Below, piece by piece: positions 15,704 to 24,955 of a stretch of 64,000 bases of DNA. Both the position numbers and the translations under genes were made by a program. Under the pieces are notes generated by a model. It made no database searches. It saw nothing but the letters and a program-made list of their open reading frames with translations, and was not told the origin of the DNA. Positions within the stretch are counted from its first letter, which is position 1, and every line of letters starts with the position of its first letter. The stretch is from Arthrobacter sp. P2b (GTDB lineage: Bacteria; Actinomycetota; Actinomycetes; Actinomycetales; Micrococcaceae), in NCBI RefSeq assembly GCF_900168295.1, contig NZ_FVZL01000013.1:37396-101395 (forward strand), in the 5' to 3' direction.

Positions 15704-16924
15704 CTAGGTTCCGACGAGATCGCGAAAATCTACACTGGGATTCCCTAGATTTTCGATGTCGACGGGGGTCTCGTGCGCGATTAGATGCCTGGCCGCTACG
15801 AATGCAGCGGGGTAGTTAGCGGTCTCGACCGCGATGACGCGCCCCTTTTCGTGATGGAAGAGCGCGAAGCGATTTTTTACTTTTTCATCGCGGACTACAA
15901 CTTGGGCGTCGGGCCTGACAGCACCTGCCATCTTCAGCTTCAGATCGAACTGATCGGACCAGAACCACGGAAGTTCGGAAGGGGGCGGGAGCGATCCTAG
16001 TATCGTGGAGCTGGCTTGCTTGGCCTGCTCTGTCACGCTTGGAATGCTCTCCACTCTGCCTAACCGGCCCTGGCGGAAGATAGGACGAGTGGTGGCGTCT
16101 CCAATGGCGAGCACATCGGGATCATTCGTCATGGCATAGGCATCTACGATGATCCCGCCGTCACAGGCGATTCCGGCTCGCTGGGCAAGCTCATCGCGAG
16201 GTACGGCTCCTGCGGCCACAAGTACAGTGTCACAGACGATTTCTGCACCCGATTCGAGAGCTACAGCGCGCACGTGACCGCCAGGGTCTCCAACGAAGCG
16301 TAAGTCCCCAATTGAGGTCCGGATGTCAACTCCGTTTGCACGGTGGTGTGATGCCAAGATAGCTGAAAGCTCCGGGCTGGCCACCCTCGCCAAAACCCGG
16401 TGCTCGCGTTCGAGGATCGTGACCCCAATTCCCTGAGCCCGAGCTGCGGCTGCTACTTCCATGCCGATATAGCCTCCCCCCACGATGGCTAGATTACCGC
16501 CGGCTTTTAAGGCTTGGCCCAACTTCCGGGAATTCCGCAAGCTCCTTAATGTCAGGACCCCATCGAGGTGATGTCCCTCAACTGGAAGTTGTCGAGGTTG
16601 AGCACCGGTGGCAAGGACCAAAGTACCGTAGGCAAGGATTTCACCGTTCGTAATCTGAACTTCCTTTGCGAACCGGTTGATCGAGGTGACCTTCTGGTTT
16701 AGAAGTACCTGAATGTTCTGGTCAGTGTAGAACTGGGCAGGGCGAAGCAGATTAGCGTTATGGGCGCCAAGGAAGTCCTTTGACAACGGGGGGCGGTGGT
16801 AAGGCAGTTCATCTTCTTCGCTGATGATGACGATTTCATCGGTGAACCCCCCCTGGCGGAGGAAACCAGCCAGGGAGCTGGCGCCGTGACCCCCACCGAC
16901 AATAACTACACGAGATTGGCCCAT
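15704..16924 (-). CDS. NAD(P)H-dependent ferredoxin reductase (FAD), P450 partner
   Basis: The 406-residue protein has two Rossmann motifs: VVIVGGGHGASSLAGFLRQG for FAD and LAIVGGGYIGMEVAAAARAQ for NAD(P)H. It also has YHRPPLSK, LATGAQPRQLP and the FAD segment VLAIGDAT. It is of the putidaredoxin/terpredoxin reductase type. Its ATG shares one base with the P450 stop codon (TGATG), so the two are co-translated. It should oxidise NADH and reduce the downstream ferredoxin. Confidence 0.92.
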   Translation of the reverse strand: MGQSRVVIVGGGHGASSLAGFLRQGGFTDEIVIISEEDELPYHRPPLSKDFLGAHNANLLRPAQFYTDQNIQVLLNQKVTSINRFAKEVQITNGEILAYGTLVLATGAQPRQLPVEGHHLDGVLTLRSLRNSRKLGQALKAGGNLAIVGGGYIGMEVAAAARAQGIGVTILEREHRVLARVASPELSAILASHHRANGVDIRTSIGDLRFVGDPGGHVRAVALESGAEIVCDTVLVAAGAVPRDELAQRAGIACDGGIIVDAYAMTNDPDVLAIGDATTRPIFRQGRLGRVESIPSVTEQAKQASSTILGSLPPPSELPWFWSDQFDLKLKMAGAVRPDAQVVVRDEKVKNRFALFHHEKGRVIAVETANYPAAFVAARHLIAHETPVDIENLGNPSVDFRDLVGT

Positions 16925-18252
16925 CAGTTCAGTTCCAACCTTACGGGCAGATTTTTGGGCCCGCCAACAAAGTTTGCCTGCATCACTTTTCGACCTGACA
17001 GAAGCTCGATTTTTTGGAGTTTGGGAAGAAGCTCCTCCAACATGACCTTTAGTTCAAGCTTGGCTAGGTGCTGTCCGACGCACATGTGGGGGCCGTACCC
17101 GAATGCGATCTGGCGGTTGGGTCGACGTGTGATGTCAAAGGTATTCGGTGATTCGAAAACATCCGAGTCGCGATTTGCAGACTGATACAGGAGCATAAGC
17201 TTCTCGCCGAATTTGATTTCCTGCCCCCTCAGCGAATAAGTGGTTTCAGCTCGGCGGACAAAGTGTTTCACGGGCGAAGCCCATCGCAACCCTTCGTTGA
17301 TGAGGTCAGGTATCAGCGCCGGATTTTCCTGGACGCGGGCCAGCAGATCTGGTTGAAGTGCCAGCTGTTCGATGATGCTCGCCAGCGTACTGGAAGTAGT
17401 ATCGTGGCCGGCTGTGGCAATGGCGATGAACCATCCGTATGCATATTTGTCTTCGAAGTACTCTCCGTTGGACTGCTTGGCAACACTAATGATGGTTGCA
17501 AGGTCGTCCTGTGGATGCGCACGACGTTCTGCGATGAGCGCATCGAAGTACGCGTAAAAGTCCTTCATGGTGGCGGCCCATTGCCGACCAATAGCTTCCG
17601 GTGATGCCGCGTCAATGTCCGTCCGCTGTTCGTCCGGATCCGCAACACCGAACATTTCCTGGGTAAGATGCATCATCCTCGCTTCATCCTCACGGGGGAT
17701 CCCGAAGAGAGCCATGATTACCCGAAGAGGGTAATGAATGCTGAAGTCCTTGACCAGGTCAATTTCCTGCGGTCCGGAAAGTAATTGATCTATTGATTCA
17801 CGCGCAAGAACTCGGATTCTTTCGTCCCATTTCGAGATGTTTGCCGGGCGGAACCAGTCGCCAGCCATAGCTCTGATAGCAGCGTGCTCATCCCCATCCA
17901 GATTAGGGACGCCGCCTTCAAGCATCCGCACACTGCCTCCCGTAAGCAACTTGAAAAACTCGTCTGTTGCTTTATCAAAGAAGATGACATTGTGATTATG
18001 ATCCGGGACTTCACCGCCCCCGCTAGAGAAAATCGCGGGTTGACGCTCAATCTCCATGATGTCGGCATGCTTCGCGACGAGCCAAACAGGATCGTATCCG
18101 TCAACTTCGACTCGCGCGAGCGGGGCGTTATTTCGCAACCATTCGTAAGCTCCGAAGAGAGATTCCTCATCAAGGTGTCCTTGAGGGAGAATAATCTGCT
18201 CTGCGATCGAGGAGGGCACGGTCGATATCAGTGAGGTGTCTTGGGGGGACAA
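16924..18252 (-). CDS. Cytochrome P450, CYP108 (P450terp)-like
   Basis: The frame is open to 18363, but the best start is a TTG at 18252, five bases after a strong AAGGAG; this gives 442 residues, close to P450terp. It shows ILPQGHLDEESLFGAYEWLR near the N-terminus, the I-helix oxygen motif ATAGHDTTSS, the ExxR in NEGLRWASPVK and the heme-Cys loop FGYGPHMCVGQHLAKLE. The end VGGPKNLPVRLELN strongly recalls CYP108A1, the alpha-terpineol hydroxylase. With its own reductase and ferredoxin and a divergent alcohol/aldehyde dehydrogenase pair, it likely hydroxylates an allylic methyl of a monoterpene alcohol. The exact substrate is inferred. Confidence 0.9.
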   Translation of the reverse strand: MSPQDTSLISTVPSSIAEQIILPQGHLDEESLFGAYEWLRNNAPLARVEVDGYDPVWLVAKHADIMEIERQPAIFSSGGGEVPDHNHNVIFFDKATDEFFKLLTGGSVRMLEGGVPNLDGDEHAAIRAMAGDWFRPANISKWDERIRVLARESIDQLLSGPQEIDLVKDFSIHYPLRVIMALFGIPREDEARMMHLTQEMFGVADPDEQRTDIDAASPEAIGRQWAATMKDFYAYFDALIAERRAHPQDDLATIISVAKQSNGEYFEDKYAYGWFIAIATAGHDTTSSTLASIIEQLALQPDLLARVQENPALIPDLINEGLRWASPVKHFVRRAETTYSLRGQEIKFGEKLMLLYQSANRDSDVFESPNTFDITRRPNRQIAFGYGPHMCVGQHLAKLELKVMLEELLPKLQKIELLSGRKVMQANFVGGPKNLPVRLELN

Positions 18253-18502
18253 TGTAACTCCTTGTTTGTCTGTTGGGGTGACCAATTGCGGCATACACAA
18301 CAGGCCACCCAACCAATGCGGTGTGATTTGAGTCTCCACGAGTAGCGGGGGGATATACATCACTCGGCAGGGCTATATATTTCGGCAACCTACCGCCTGA
18401 GAAATTTTGCTCCGATCTGTCACGAAATTGCTCCCTATGAGGGACTCATCGGGTGATCTTCGAGGGATCTTTATGCCCTAAGGAGCTGAAACGGCAGTAG
18501 AT

Positions 18503-18519
18503 GTGATCACTATGATCAC
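18503..18519. promoter_or_regulatory. Palindromic operator candidate, GTGATCA-CTA-TGATCAC
   Basis: Perfect 7-bp arms around a 3-base spacer in the P450/alcohol-dehydrogenase divergent promoter region. It directly abuts a second dyad at 18520-18536. It is a plausible target for one of the two LuxR-type regulators of this cluster. Confidence 0.5.
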
Positions 18520-18536
18520 GTGATGACCTGCATCAC
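18520..18536. promoter_or_regulatory. Palindromic operator candidate, GTGATG-ACCTG-CATCAC
   Basis: Perfect 6-bp arms around a 5-base spacer, starting at the base after the first dyad and ending 30 bases before the alcohol dehydrogenase ATG. It probably governs expression of the divergent genes. Confidence 0.5.
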
Positions 18537-18565
18537 ATTCATATCGCAGCAGTTGAGAGGCAAGA

Positions 18566-19681
18566 ATGCAGAGCGCAGCCGCAGTTGTTAGAGCCGTAGG
18601 TGAAGATTTCAGCTTCGAAGCTATCGAGGTTTCGGATCCAGCGAGCCGGGAAGTATTAGTGGAAATTGCAGGTGTGGGTCTCTGCCACACTGACCTGGCC
18701 GTCAGGGACGGCCATATTCCCTTCCCCTTTCCATCAGTACTCGGTCACGAAGGCAGCGGAAGGGTGCTTCGGGTCGGCGACAAGGTCACAAGGGTGGCGG
18801 TTGGGGACAGCGTCGCCATTAGCTTCAATAGTTGCGGCGAGTGTAGGACGTGCCGGTTGGGCAAGCCGTCATACTGCCTGGATTTTGCTCCACTGAATTT
18901 TGGTGGCACGCGGCCTGACGGGACCGGCGTGCTCTCAAGGGGGACCGAGACTCTGGGAGGGAACTTCTTCGGCCAGTCCTCATTTGCCCTACATGCTGTG
19001 GCAAATGAGCGAAACGTCGTAAAAGTGGCTGATGATATTCCGCTTGAACTCATCGGTCCTTTGGGGTGCGGGTTTCAAACCGGCGCAGGAGCGGTGCTCA
19101 ATTCCCTGGACTGCGCACCTGGATCCTCGCTGGTGATTACAGGGGCAGGCTCGGTGGGCATGGCAGCAATCATGGCTGGGGTTGTTCGCGGGCTGGAACA
19201 CATTATTGTCGTGGAACCGCAGGAAGGGAGGCGTGATCTAGCCCGTGCTCTCGGCGCAACGAACGTCATTGACCCTGCTGCAGGTCCCGTGTCCGCAAGC
19301 GTCCGGGAAATCGTTCCGGAGGGGGCTGACTACATCATCGATACGACCGGCTTGCTTCCCGTGCTGGAAGAGTCCGTTCTTTCACTCGCCAGGCTCGGGA
19401 AACTGGGTATTTTGGGTGTTCCTTCTGATCCCGCGGCCGCGCTGGCGCTCAACCTTGGATACATCCAGCTGATTGGTGGAAGTGTAGTTGGGATTGTTGA
19501 GGGTGACTCTGACCCTGATGTTTTCATTCCATATCTGCTTGATCTCCACCGGGAGGGAAAGTTTCCGTTCGACAAACTCATTACAACCTTCCCGCTCTCG
19601 AAGATAAATGAGGCCGTCTCGGCTCAACATAGCGGTGAAGCGGTTAAGGTAGTGCTCCTGACTGATGAAGGAAAGATTTAG
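18566..19681 (+). CDS. Zinc-dependent alcohol dehydrogenase (MDR family)
   Basis: A 371-residue medium-chain dehydrogenase. The catalytic zinc ligands are in GLCHTDLAVRDG and VLGHEGSGRV. The structural zinc comes from four Cys in CGECRTCRLGKPSYC. The NAD Rossmann motif is ITGAGSVGMAAIMAG. It resembles the benzyl/aryl-alcohol and perillyl-alcohol-type branch. It is co-transcribed with the aldehyde dehydrogenase 2 bases downstream, so the pair should convert the P450 product from alcohol to aldehyde to acid. GAGAGGCAAGA precedes the ATG. Confidence 0.92.
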   Translation: MQSAAAVVRAVGEDFSFEAIEVSDPASREVLVEIAGVGLCHTDLAVRDGHIPFPFPSVLGHEGSGRVLRVGDKVTRVAVGDSVAISFNSCGECRTCRLGKPSYCLDFAPLNFGGTRPDGTGVLSRGTETLGGNFFGQSSFALHAVANERNVVKVADDIPLELIGPLGCGFQTGAGAVLNSLDCAPGSSLVITGAGSVGMAAIMAGVVRGLEHIIVVEPQEGRRDLARALGATNVIDPAAGPVSASVREIVPEGADYIIDTTGLLPVLEESVLSLARLGKLGILGVPSDPAAALALNLGYIQLIGGSVVGIVEGDSDPDVFIPYLLDLHREGKFPFDKLITTFPLSKINEAVSAQHSGEAVKVVLLTDEGKI

Positions 19682-19683
19682 CA

Positions 19684-21174
19684 ATGAAAGAAACTCTCAC
19701 GTCACACACCGATTATGATTCTCTTTACATTGGCGGGGCATGGAGCATTCCCAGCACAAAGGGACTGATTGATGTCGTATCTCCCACTACGGAGCTCCCT
19801 GTCGGGCAAGTGCCGTTGGCTGCGAAAGCAGACGTGGACAGTGCCGTCGCGGCCGCGCGGGGCGCGTTTGATGACCCTGCTGGATGGTCAAGCTGGGCGC
19901 CGGCAGAGCGCGCCGCGGTGCTGCGCCGCTTCGCCGACGAACTTGAGAGCAGGGGACCCGAGACGGCCCGTAGGGTGAGCATACAGAACGGTATGCCGAC
20001 GTCCTTTGCAATGCAGGCTGAGGCGCAGTTTCCTGCGGTAATCCTACGGTTCTACGCTGATTTGGTCTCCAAGAATGAAGCTGAGGAAGTCCGGTCAGGC
20101 TTCTTCGGAGGTTCCACGCTAGTGACCAGGGAGCCAATCGGCGTGGTTGCCGCAATTGTTCCCTGGAACGTTCCGCAGAGCATTACGTTCATGAAACTTG
20201 CTCCCGCCTTGGCCGCAGGTTGCACTGTGGTGCTGAAGCCGGCAACCGAGACCGTTCTTGATGCTTTTCTGATGGCAGAAGCCGCCGTCGCGGCTGGGCT
20301 CCCCGGGGGCGTTCTGAATGTGGTGCCAGGTGGTCCAGACATCGGGGCCTATCTTGTAGAGCATCCCGGAGTTAATAAGGTCTCCTTTACCGGTTCCACG
20401 GCAGCAGGCAGGTCCATCGGACAAGCCTGCGGGCAGCTTCTAAGGCCCGTTACCCTGGAGCTCGGCGGAAAGTCGGCGGCAGTCGTCCTCGACGACGCAG
20501 ATTTGGCTGCCAACGTCGACAACTTCTTCGCCGCGACTCTTCTCAACAATGGTCAGATATGCCATTTGGGAACGCGGATCCTAGTTCCCCGGTCGCGTTA
20601 CAAGGAATTGGTTGACTTTGTGACTGACCTTGCCGGGTCCCTGGTTGTGGGCGATCCTCTCGTTGCGGATACTCAAGTTGGTCCCCTGGTCTCCGCGAAG
20701 CAACGTGCGCGCGTTGAGGGCTACATTCAGAAGGGGAAGGAAGAGGGTGCGCGCCTGACAACCGGCAGTAAGCGCCCCGATGGACCAGGCTGGTTCGTCA
20801 CTCCAACAGTATTTGCGGACGTAGACAACTCCTTCGTCATCGCACAGGAGGAGATCTTCGGGCCTGTCCTCTCGATAATCCCCTACCACGATGAAGCAGA
20901 CGCCATTGCCATCGCCAATGACAGCTCATACGGGCTTGGCGGGACGGTCTGGACTACGGATACGGAGCGCGGGAACACGTTCGCGCGGAAAATTCATTCA
21001 GGTACGGTGGGGATAAACGCCTATTTGGCCGACCTGACGGCACCATTTGGCGGCATCAAAACCAGCGGCATCGGTCGTGAATTAGGAGCGGAGGGACTGG
21101 GCGCTTACCAGCAATTCAAGAGTATCTATCTGGATAGGAACGCCCTCCCCGCAACCGCAGCCCCTGGTTCCTAA
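19684..21174 (+). CDS. Aldehyde dehydrogenase
   Basis: A 496-residue ALDH-superfamily enzyme. It shows VPWNVPQSITFMKLAPALAA, SFTGSTAAGRSIG, the general base Glu in LELGGKSAAVVLDDADL, the catalytic Cys in NNGQICHLGTRI and C-terminal EEIFGPVLSIIPY. It starts 2 bases after the alcohol dehydrogenase stop. It should oxidise the terpenoid aldehyde to a carboxylic acid. Confidence 0.93.
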   Translation: MKETLTSHTDYDSLYIGGAWSIPSTKGLIDVVSPTTELPVGQVPLAAKADVDSAVAAARGAFDDPAGWSSWAPAERAAVLRRFADELESRGPETARRVSIQNGMPTSFAMQAEAQFPAVILRFYADLVSKNEAEEVRSGFFGGSTLVTREPIGVVAAIVPWNVPQSITFMKLAPALAAGCTVVLKPATETVLDAFLMAEAAVAAGLPGGVLNVVPGGPDIGAYLVEHPGVNKVSFTGSTAAGRSIGQACGQLLRPVTLELGGKSAAVVLDDADLAANVDNFFAATLLNNGQICHLGTRILVPRSRYKELVDFVTDLAGSLVVGDPLVADTQVGPLVSAKQRARVEGYIQKGKEEGARLTTGSKRPDGPGWFVTPTVFADVDNSFVIAQEEIFGPVLSIIPYHDEADAIAIANDSSYGLGGTVWTTDTERGNTFARKIHSGTVGINAYLADLTAPFGGIKTSGIGRELGAEGLGAYQQFKSIYLDRNALPATAAPGS

Positions 21175-21196
21175 TACATAGTCCGCCACTCATGCT

Positions 21197-21233
21197 CAGC
21201 GGGCCCCAAACACGCCTTGGGAGGGGCCCGCTG
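21197..21233. terminator. Bidirectional terminator hairpin
   Basis: CAGCGGGCCCC (21197-21207) pairs perfectly with GGGGCCCGCTG (21223-21233) around a 15-base loop. It lies between the convergent aldehyde dehydrogenase and LuxR genes, where a terminator for both is expected. Confidence 0.7.
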
Positions 21234-21269
21234 GCTGAGGTATCTCGGCCATTCTCAAATCAGATGAGC

Positions 21270-22355
21270 TCAGAGCCTACCCGCGAGGTGCGCGTAGCGG
21301 GAAATGATCTCGGTTCGGTTGGAAGCCCCCAGTTTCCGCAAAATTTTCTTTACATGTGATTTAACTGTGTGGATGCTGATGACCAGTTCCGACGCAATGT
21401 GCTGATTAGATGCCCCTTCGAGGATGAGCTTCAAGACCTCACGCTCCCTCCCAGTAGGCGGAGCATGTAAGTATCGGTCAGGATCCTCTAATGCTGTGAC
21501 CCCTGAAGGTGCAATGTCTGTCTCTGCAAATATCCCAGCATTTAAAGCAGATACAGAGGTCGTCGTTTTCAAATAATCGTTGGCAACGGCATGCAGAGCC
21601 TGTAGGCGATGATTCTGCGCATCCTCCACAAGCAGCCGGTCCATTACTGCGGCAAAGCAGGAGGCAAAGAGATTGGCACCGTCTTTTTGCAAATCGACCA
21701 AAGGCGCATCCTCATCTGCGATATGGAATATGCCAATTACTTTACGTCCAACTGATACCGGGACGATCAATTGTCGGCTGCTTCGGAGAATGCGCGTGGC
21801 CTCTACCGATGCAGCAACTCCACATTGATATGTGGAGACCGAGAGACCCGACGACATCACCAGGCGTTCGGCGGAAGACTTGGTAGCATGAAAAGACATC
21901 AGCGGGTCCAGACCTTCCCCGTGCAAGGCAGCAGGTTCGATTCTGTTCGACCCGGACTTTGATAACATGACAGATTCTACTGATATTATTCGCGCCATTT
22001 CACTGCAGCCGCGCCGCAGGAGTTCTGAGACTGAGCGTACTGACCTTAGGTCCTTTATTGAATCGGAAATTTCCGCCACGATCCAGTGACTAACTTGTTC
22101 CTCCCATGCCTGAACCTCATAAATTGCCTGGACCAATCTCGCAATCATTTTCCCCCAGCCGAAAAGGATCTCATCGCTGCCAATCTGCTGCGAAATGTGG
22201 GCGGACGCTACTCTGCAGGCGTTGTGGAGGAGATCCAGAGCTACCCGCGGGTCTTTCGTGAAGGGTGGCTCGCCCCCTCCGCCGAGAAGCCTGGTGTAGG
22301 CGGTGAGAGCTGCAACGACCTGGTCAGAGAGCCTCTCTGGCAGAAGTATGTTCAT
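21270..22355 (-). CDS. LuxR-type regulator with GAF-like sensor region (second of tandem pair)
   Basis: The 361-residue protein has a GAF-like central region (RRGCSEMARIISVESVMLS, RQLIVPVSVGRKVIGIFHIA) and a C-terminal LuxR HTH (PTGREREVLKLILEGASN, LVISIHTVKSHVKKILRKL). There is no response-regulator receiver domain, so it probably senses a small molecule. The start overlaps the end of a homologous upstream gene by 4 bases, so the two are co-translated. It likely controls the P450 or dehydrogenase genes. Confidence 0.85.
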   Translation of the reverse strand: MNILLPERLSDQVVAALTAYTRLLGGGGEPPFTKDPRVALDLLHNACRVASAHISQQIGSDEILFGWGKMIARLVQAIYEVQAWEEQVSHWIVAEISDSIKDLRSVRSVSELLRRGCSEMARIISVESVMLSKSGSNRIEPAALHGEGLDPLMSFHATKSSAERLVMSSGLSVSTYQCGVAASVEATRILRSSRQLIVPVSVGRKVIGIFHIADEDAPLVDLQKDGANLFASCFAAVMDRLLVEDAQNHRLQALHAVANDYLKTTTSVSALNAGIFAETDIAPSGVTALEDPDRYLHAPPTGREREVLKLILEGASNQHIASELVISIHTVKSHVKKILRKLGASNRTEIISRYAHLAGRL

Positions 22356-23527
22356 GATCGCGGTGACTCCGGCGAAGGATGATTCTGCAAGAAGCGCGCG
22401 CTGGCCTCCGCCCGCGTGGTCGCCCCGAGCTTATCCAGGACGCTCTTGACATGTGACTTTACAGTCTCCTCAGATACTGAAAGGTGCCGTGCAATGGTGG
22501 AGTTGGTGGCCCCGGTGGTCAGCTCTTGAAGGACCTCGCGCTCCCGGCGTGTGAGGCCCCAATGATCCCTGGACCTCCCGCCCCAAACGGGTCCGAAGTG
22601 GGGGGCCGGGACACGGTGAGCCGAATAAGTTCCTGCCGCCTCCTGTGACTTCCCTGGTGTGTTTTCCAGTATCGCGGTCAACGAATTGAGCAGCTGGATA
22701 GAGCGTCTCGAGCAGTCCCGTCCGCGTTTCGCCAGCTCCATTTTTTCACGGGCCACCATGATTTGTTCAGAAAGCAAAGCGAGAATTTTCATATCAGATT
22801 CACGGACCGGATCATCGTGTCGGTCTGCATGCAGCATGCCAATTACCCGCCCCTGGGAGACAAGTGGGGCTGCCACATATCCTGCGGGTCGAGAGAGCTC
22901 GAGGAGCGGTGGAAAGGTGCGGTGAGACAAGTCGGCGCCGTTGACCATGAATGGCCTTTGGAGGCGAACCATTTCAGCCTCACGATCTGCAGCAAGGAGG
23001 GAAAACTTAGCTCCTTGAAGGAACTCGCCCAAGTTTCTGAAGTCCTCCAGTAACTCAGGCGAAATGGAATAGGCGATAGGTACCCAATCGGAACCTGATA
23101 CAGCTGATATAAGTACCTTCGCAAAACCGACCTTGTGGCACAGCCCGGCCGCCTTGGTCATGGCATCCTCGTTCCCCATGGTTCCCAGGGCGCTACTCAC
23201 TGCGTGGAGATGACGGAGTGTCGCAGGGTTAACGCCACCACGGGTCTTCGCGACTTCACGACCTTGTGTCACGAGTCTCAGAAGCAAGTCTGCGGCCTCG
23301 GCGACTCGGCTCGACTCAAGGTTCCCCTTTACAAGAGCGGTTATCAAAGCTTCACTTTCCAAATAAGCTTCCGTGCCACTCACGAGATCATGGTGCCGTC
23401 CTTCGGACAGTCGAAACCGAACGTGCTCAATGATTTCCCCATCCGAGAGCATCCAGACAGGTGCGTTAGGCTCCCTGTCGGCGGCCGTGGAAAGCTGCCG
23501 CAGCGGCGACTCCGTTAGAGTGGTCAT
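22352..23527 (-). CDS. LuxR-type regulator with GAF-like sensor region (first of tandem pair)
   Basis: The 391-residue paralogue of the next gene shows a central GAF-like region (GYVAAPLVSQGRVIGMLHAD) and a C-terminal HTH (LTRREREVLQELTTGATN, LSVSEETVKSHVKSVLDKLG). A strong AAAGGAG precedes the ATG. Together the pair may act as a heterodimer or as two sensors of different pathway compounds. Confidence 0.85.
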   Translation of the reverse strand: MTTLTESPLRQLSTAADREPNAPVWMLSDGEIIEHVRFRLSEGRHHDLVSGTEAYLESEALITALVKGNLESSRVAEAADLLLRLVTQGREVAKTRGGVNPATLRHLHAVSSALGTMGNEDAMTKAAGLCHKVGFAKVLISAVSGSDWVPIAYSISPELLEDFRNLGEFLQGAKFSLLAADREAEMVRLQRPFMVNGADLSHRTFPPLLELSRPAGYVAAPLVSQGRVIGMLHADRHDDPVRESDMKILALLSEQIMVAREKMELAKRGRDCSRRSIQLLNSLTAILENTPGKSQEAAGTYSAHRVPAPHFGPVWGGRSRDHWGLTRREREVLQELTTGATNSTIARHLSVSEETVKSHVKSVLDKLGATTRAEASARFLQNHPSPESPRS

Positions 23528-23627
23528 GTTCTCTCCTTTGAGATGAAGTTGTTCGAAGCCGTCGAATGCATCGACGCAAACGCTTGCTGGCGTATTGATT
23601 GGTTTGTGTATTGGATCCCTAGCTACT

Positions 23628-23755
23628 CCCGTGCCGCCGACGAACCACTTCGTGAGGGACCTTCACGCCAGTCCAGGGTCTGGGTGAAATCCTCGTCCCA
23701 CGTCACTCGCGCGCCTGCTTCGCCCAGAAGACCAGCGGGCCTGCAGCGGCTTCCT
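23628..23755 (-). pseudogene. N-terminal relic of acetyl-CoA synthetase
   Basis: The minus-strand sequence parallels the first part of the intact acs at 28456-30435. Both contain coding for FWAKQARE, the D-x-D-x-x-x-LDW segment and the KWFVGG region, with several small frame changes in this copy. Only about 130 bases remain. Together with the FAD-dehydrogenase relic next to it, it preserves the gene order found at 28.5-32.2 kb. Confidence 0.65.
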
Positions 23756-23867
23756 GATAGGTGGCCGCTATGGCGAAGGCGTTCGCCGCCCTGGAACGGG
23801 AGGGGCCGACGGTCCTCGTGCAGGAAACCTTCTACCATCCGGCCCATCTGCCGAGAGAGACGGTCCC

Positions 23868-24265
23868 TCAGCAACCCAGTCCGATTTCCATGTCCGCCGT
23901 TGGTTCAAATTCTGGTGACGCCGCGTTCGGTGGCGCGTTTGAGAAGTCGCATCCCACGCCGTAGCCGAAAATCAGGGCCGGGCCGATGTGGGAGCCGGGG
24001 TAGCCGCCGAAGACATGGACGGCGGCGCCGACCCCGTGCAGGCCAGGGAAGTTACCAAAGTCACCCCTGCCAATCTGCGCACGGTAGAACGGTCCCGTCC
24101 CCAGCGCGACCAGGTTCGGGCTGGGCTGGTGGTCCATGTCTCCGCGGAAGTTGCTGTATAGGGTCGAGCCGCGGCCAAACGCGCGGTTCCGCCCCGGTCG
24201 GCGATTGTTGTACTCCATGACGATCTGGGCCCCGCGTCTATCTAGATCTTCTCCGCCAGTTCGGC
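23868..24265 (-). pseudogene. Relic of KstD-like FAD-binding dehydrogenase, C-terminal part with deletion
   Basis: The frame encodes FGRGSTLYSNFRGDMDHQP, RAQIGRGDFGNFPGLHGVG and SHIGPALIFGYGVGCDFS. This corresponds to the C-terminus of the intact FAD dehydrogenase at 30445-32223 (FGRGSTLYNNFRGDMEHKP, SHIGPALVFGYRAGRDIS). About 20 residues between the GDLG..GLA and YAVGAA segments are deleted, and everything N-terminal is gone. It is the upstream half of a decayed two-gene junction shared with the acs relic. Confidence 0.75.
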
Positions 24266-24955
24266 CGCGGCCCGCTCTTGGCCGTCTATCCGGTCCGGTG
24301 GGAGCAGCCACGGACATTGGTACAGCGGTAACTAAACCTTGGCGGACAGAGCCTGGGCGGTTCTGTGTGTTTGACCGCCAAAATGAGAAAAGAATCGAGG
24401 CTACTGTGCTGGCTCGTATGCGACGATCTGCCATTTCCCACCGTAGAACTCCAGATACGAGTCGGCCGGCAACGAACAGAGGCTTCTTCTTGTGTCATCG
24501 CCTAGCACTCCCTTCCTGCGTTTAGTAGGTTACGAATGTTTCATAGGACTTCAGGATGTCGTGCAGTGCTTTGTTCAGGAGGGGGGAAACTACGCGATTG
24601 GCTACCCGATCTCGCTCCGACTGGGTGCGCCGTGCTCCCGTCGGGAACCGGCGCGTCGGAGTAACGTCGTAGTGCGCCAGTCCGTCAAAGGCGCAAAGCT
24701 TCAGCCTGTAACGGGCGCGAAGAGGATGCCAAGGCGGCCATGCCGAAGGAAGCAGCCTTTGAACCGGAGCAGCTTTCGTGACCGATTGCGCTCAGAGATA
24801 ATGGAACGAGGCGTTAGCCAGGAACTTAGCTCATTGGTCAACTGCCCGCTCCGCTGGCCAACAACGCTCGCAATCCATATGGACTGCTGGTTCGGCTACC
24901 CTCCTCGATTCACCAAACGGGTTTTCAGTTCCGCCAATTAAGCTGGCAAGCCACA
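24266..24955. other. No recognisable gene
   Basis: A plus frame at 24492-24941 is open but has an arginine- and proline-rich composition without motifs, so I do not accept it. Probably decayed DNA. Confidence 0.45.

Noticed and set aside
24492..24941. Open plus-strand frame of about 150 codons
   Set aside because: Composition is rich in Arg, Ser and Pro without motifs or a credible ribosome site, typical of a chance frame in high-GC DNA.
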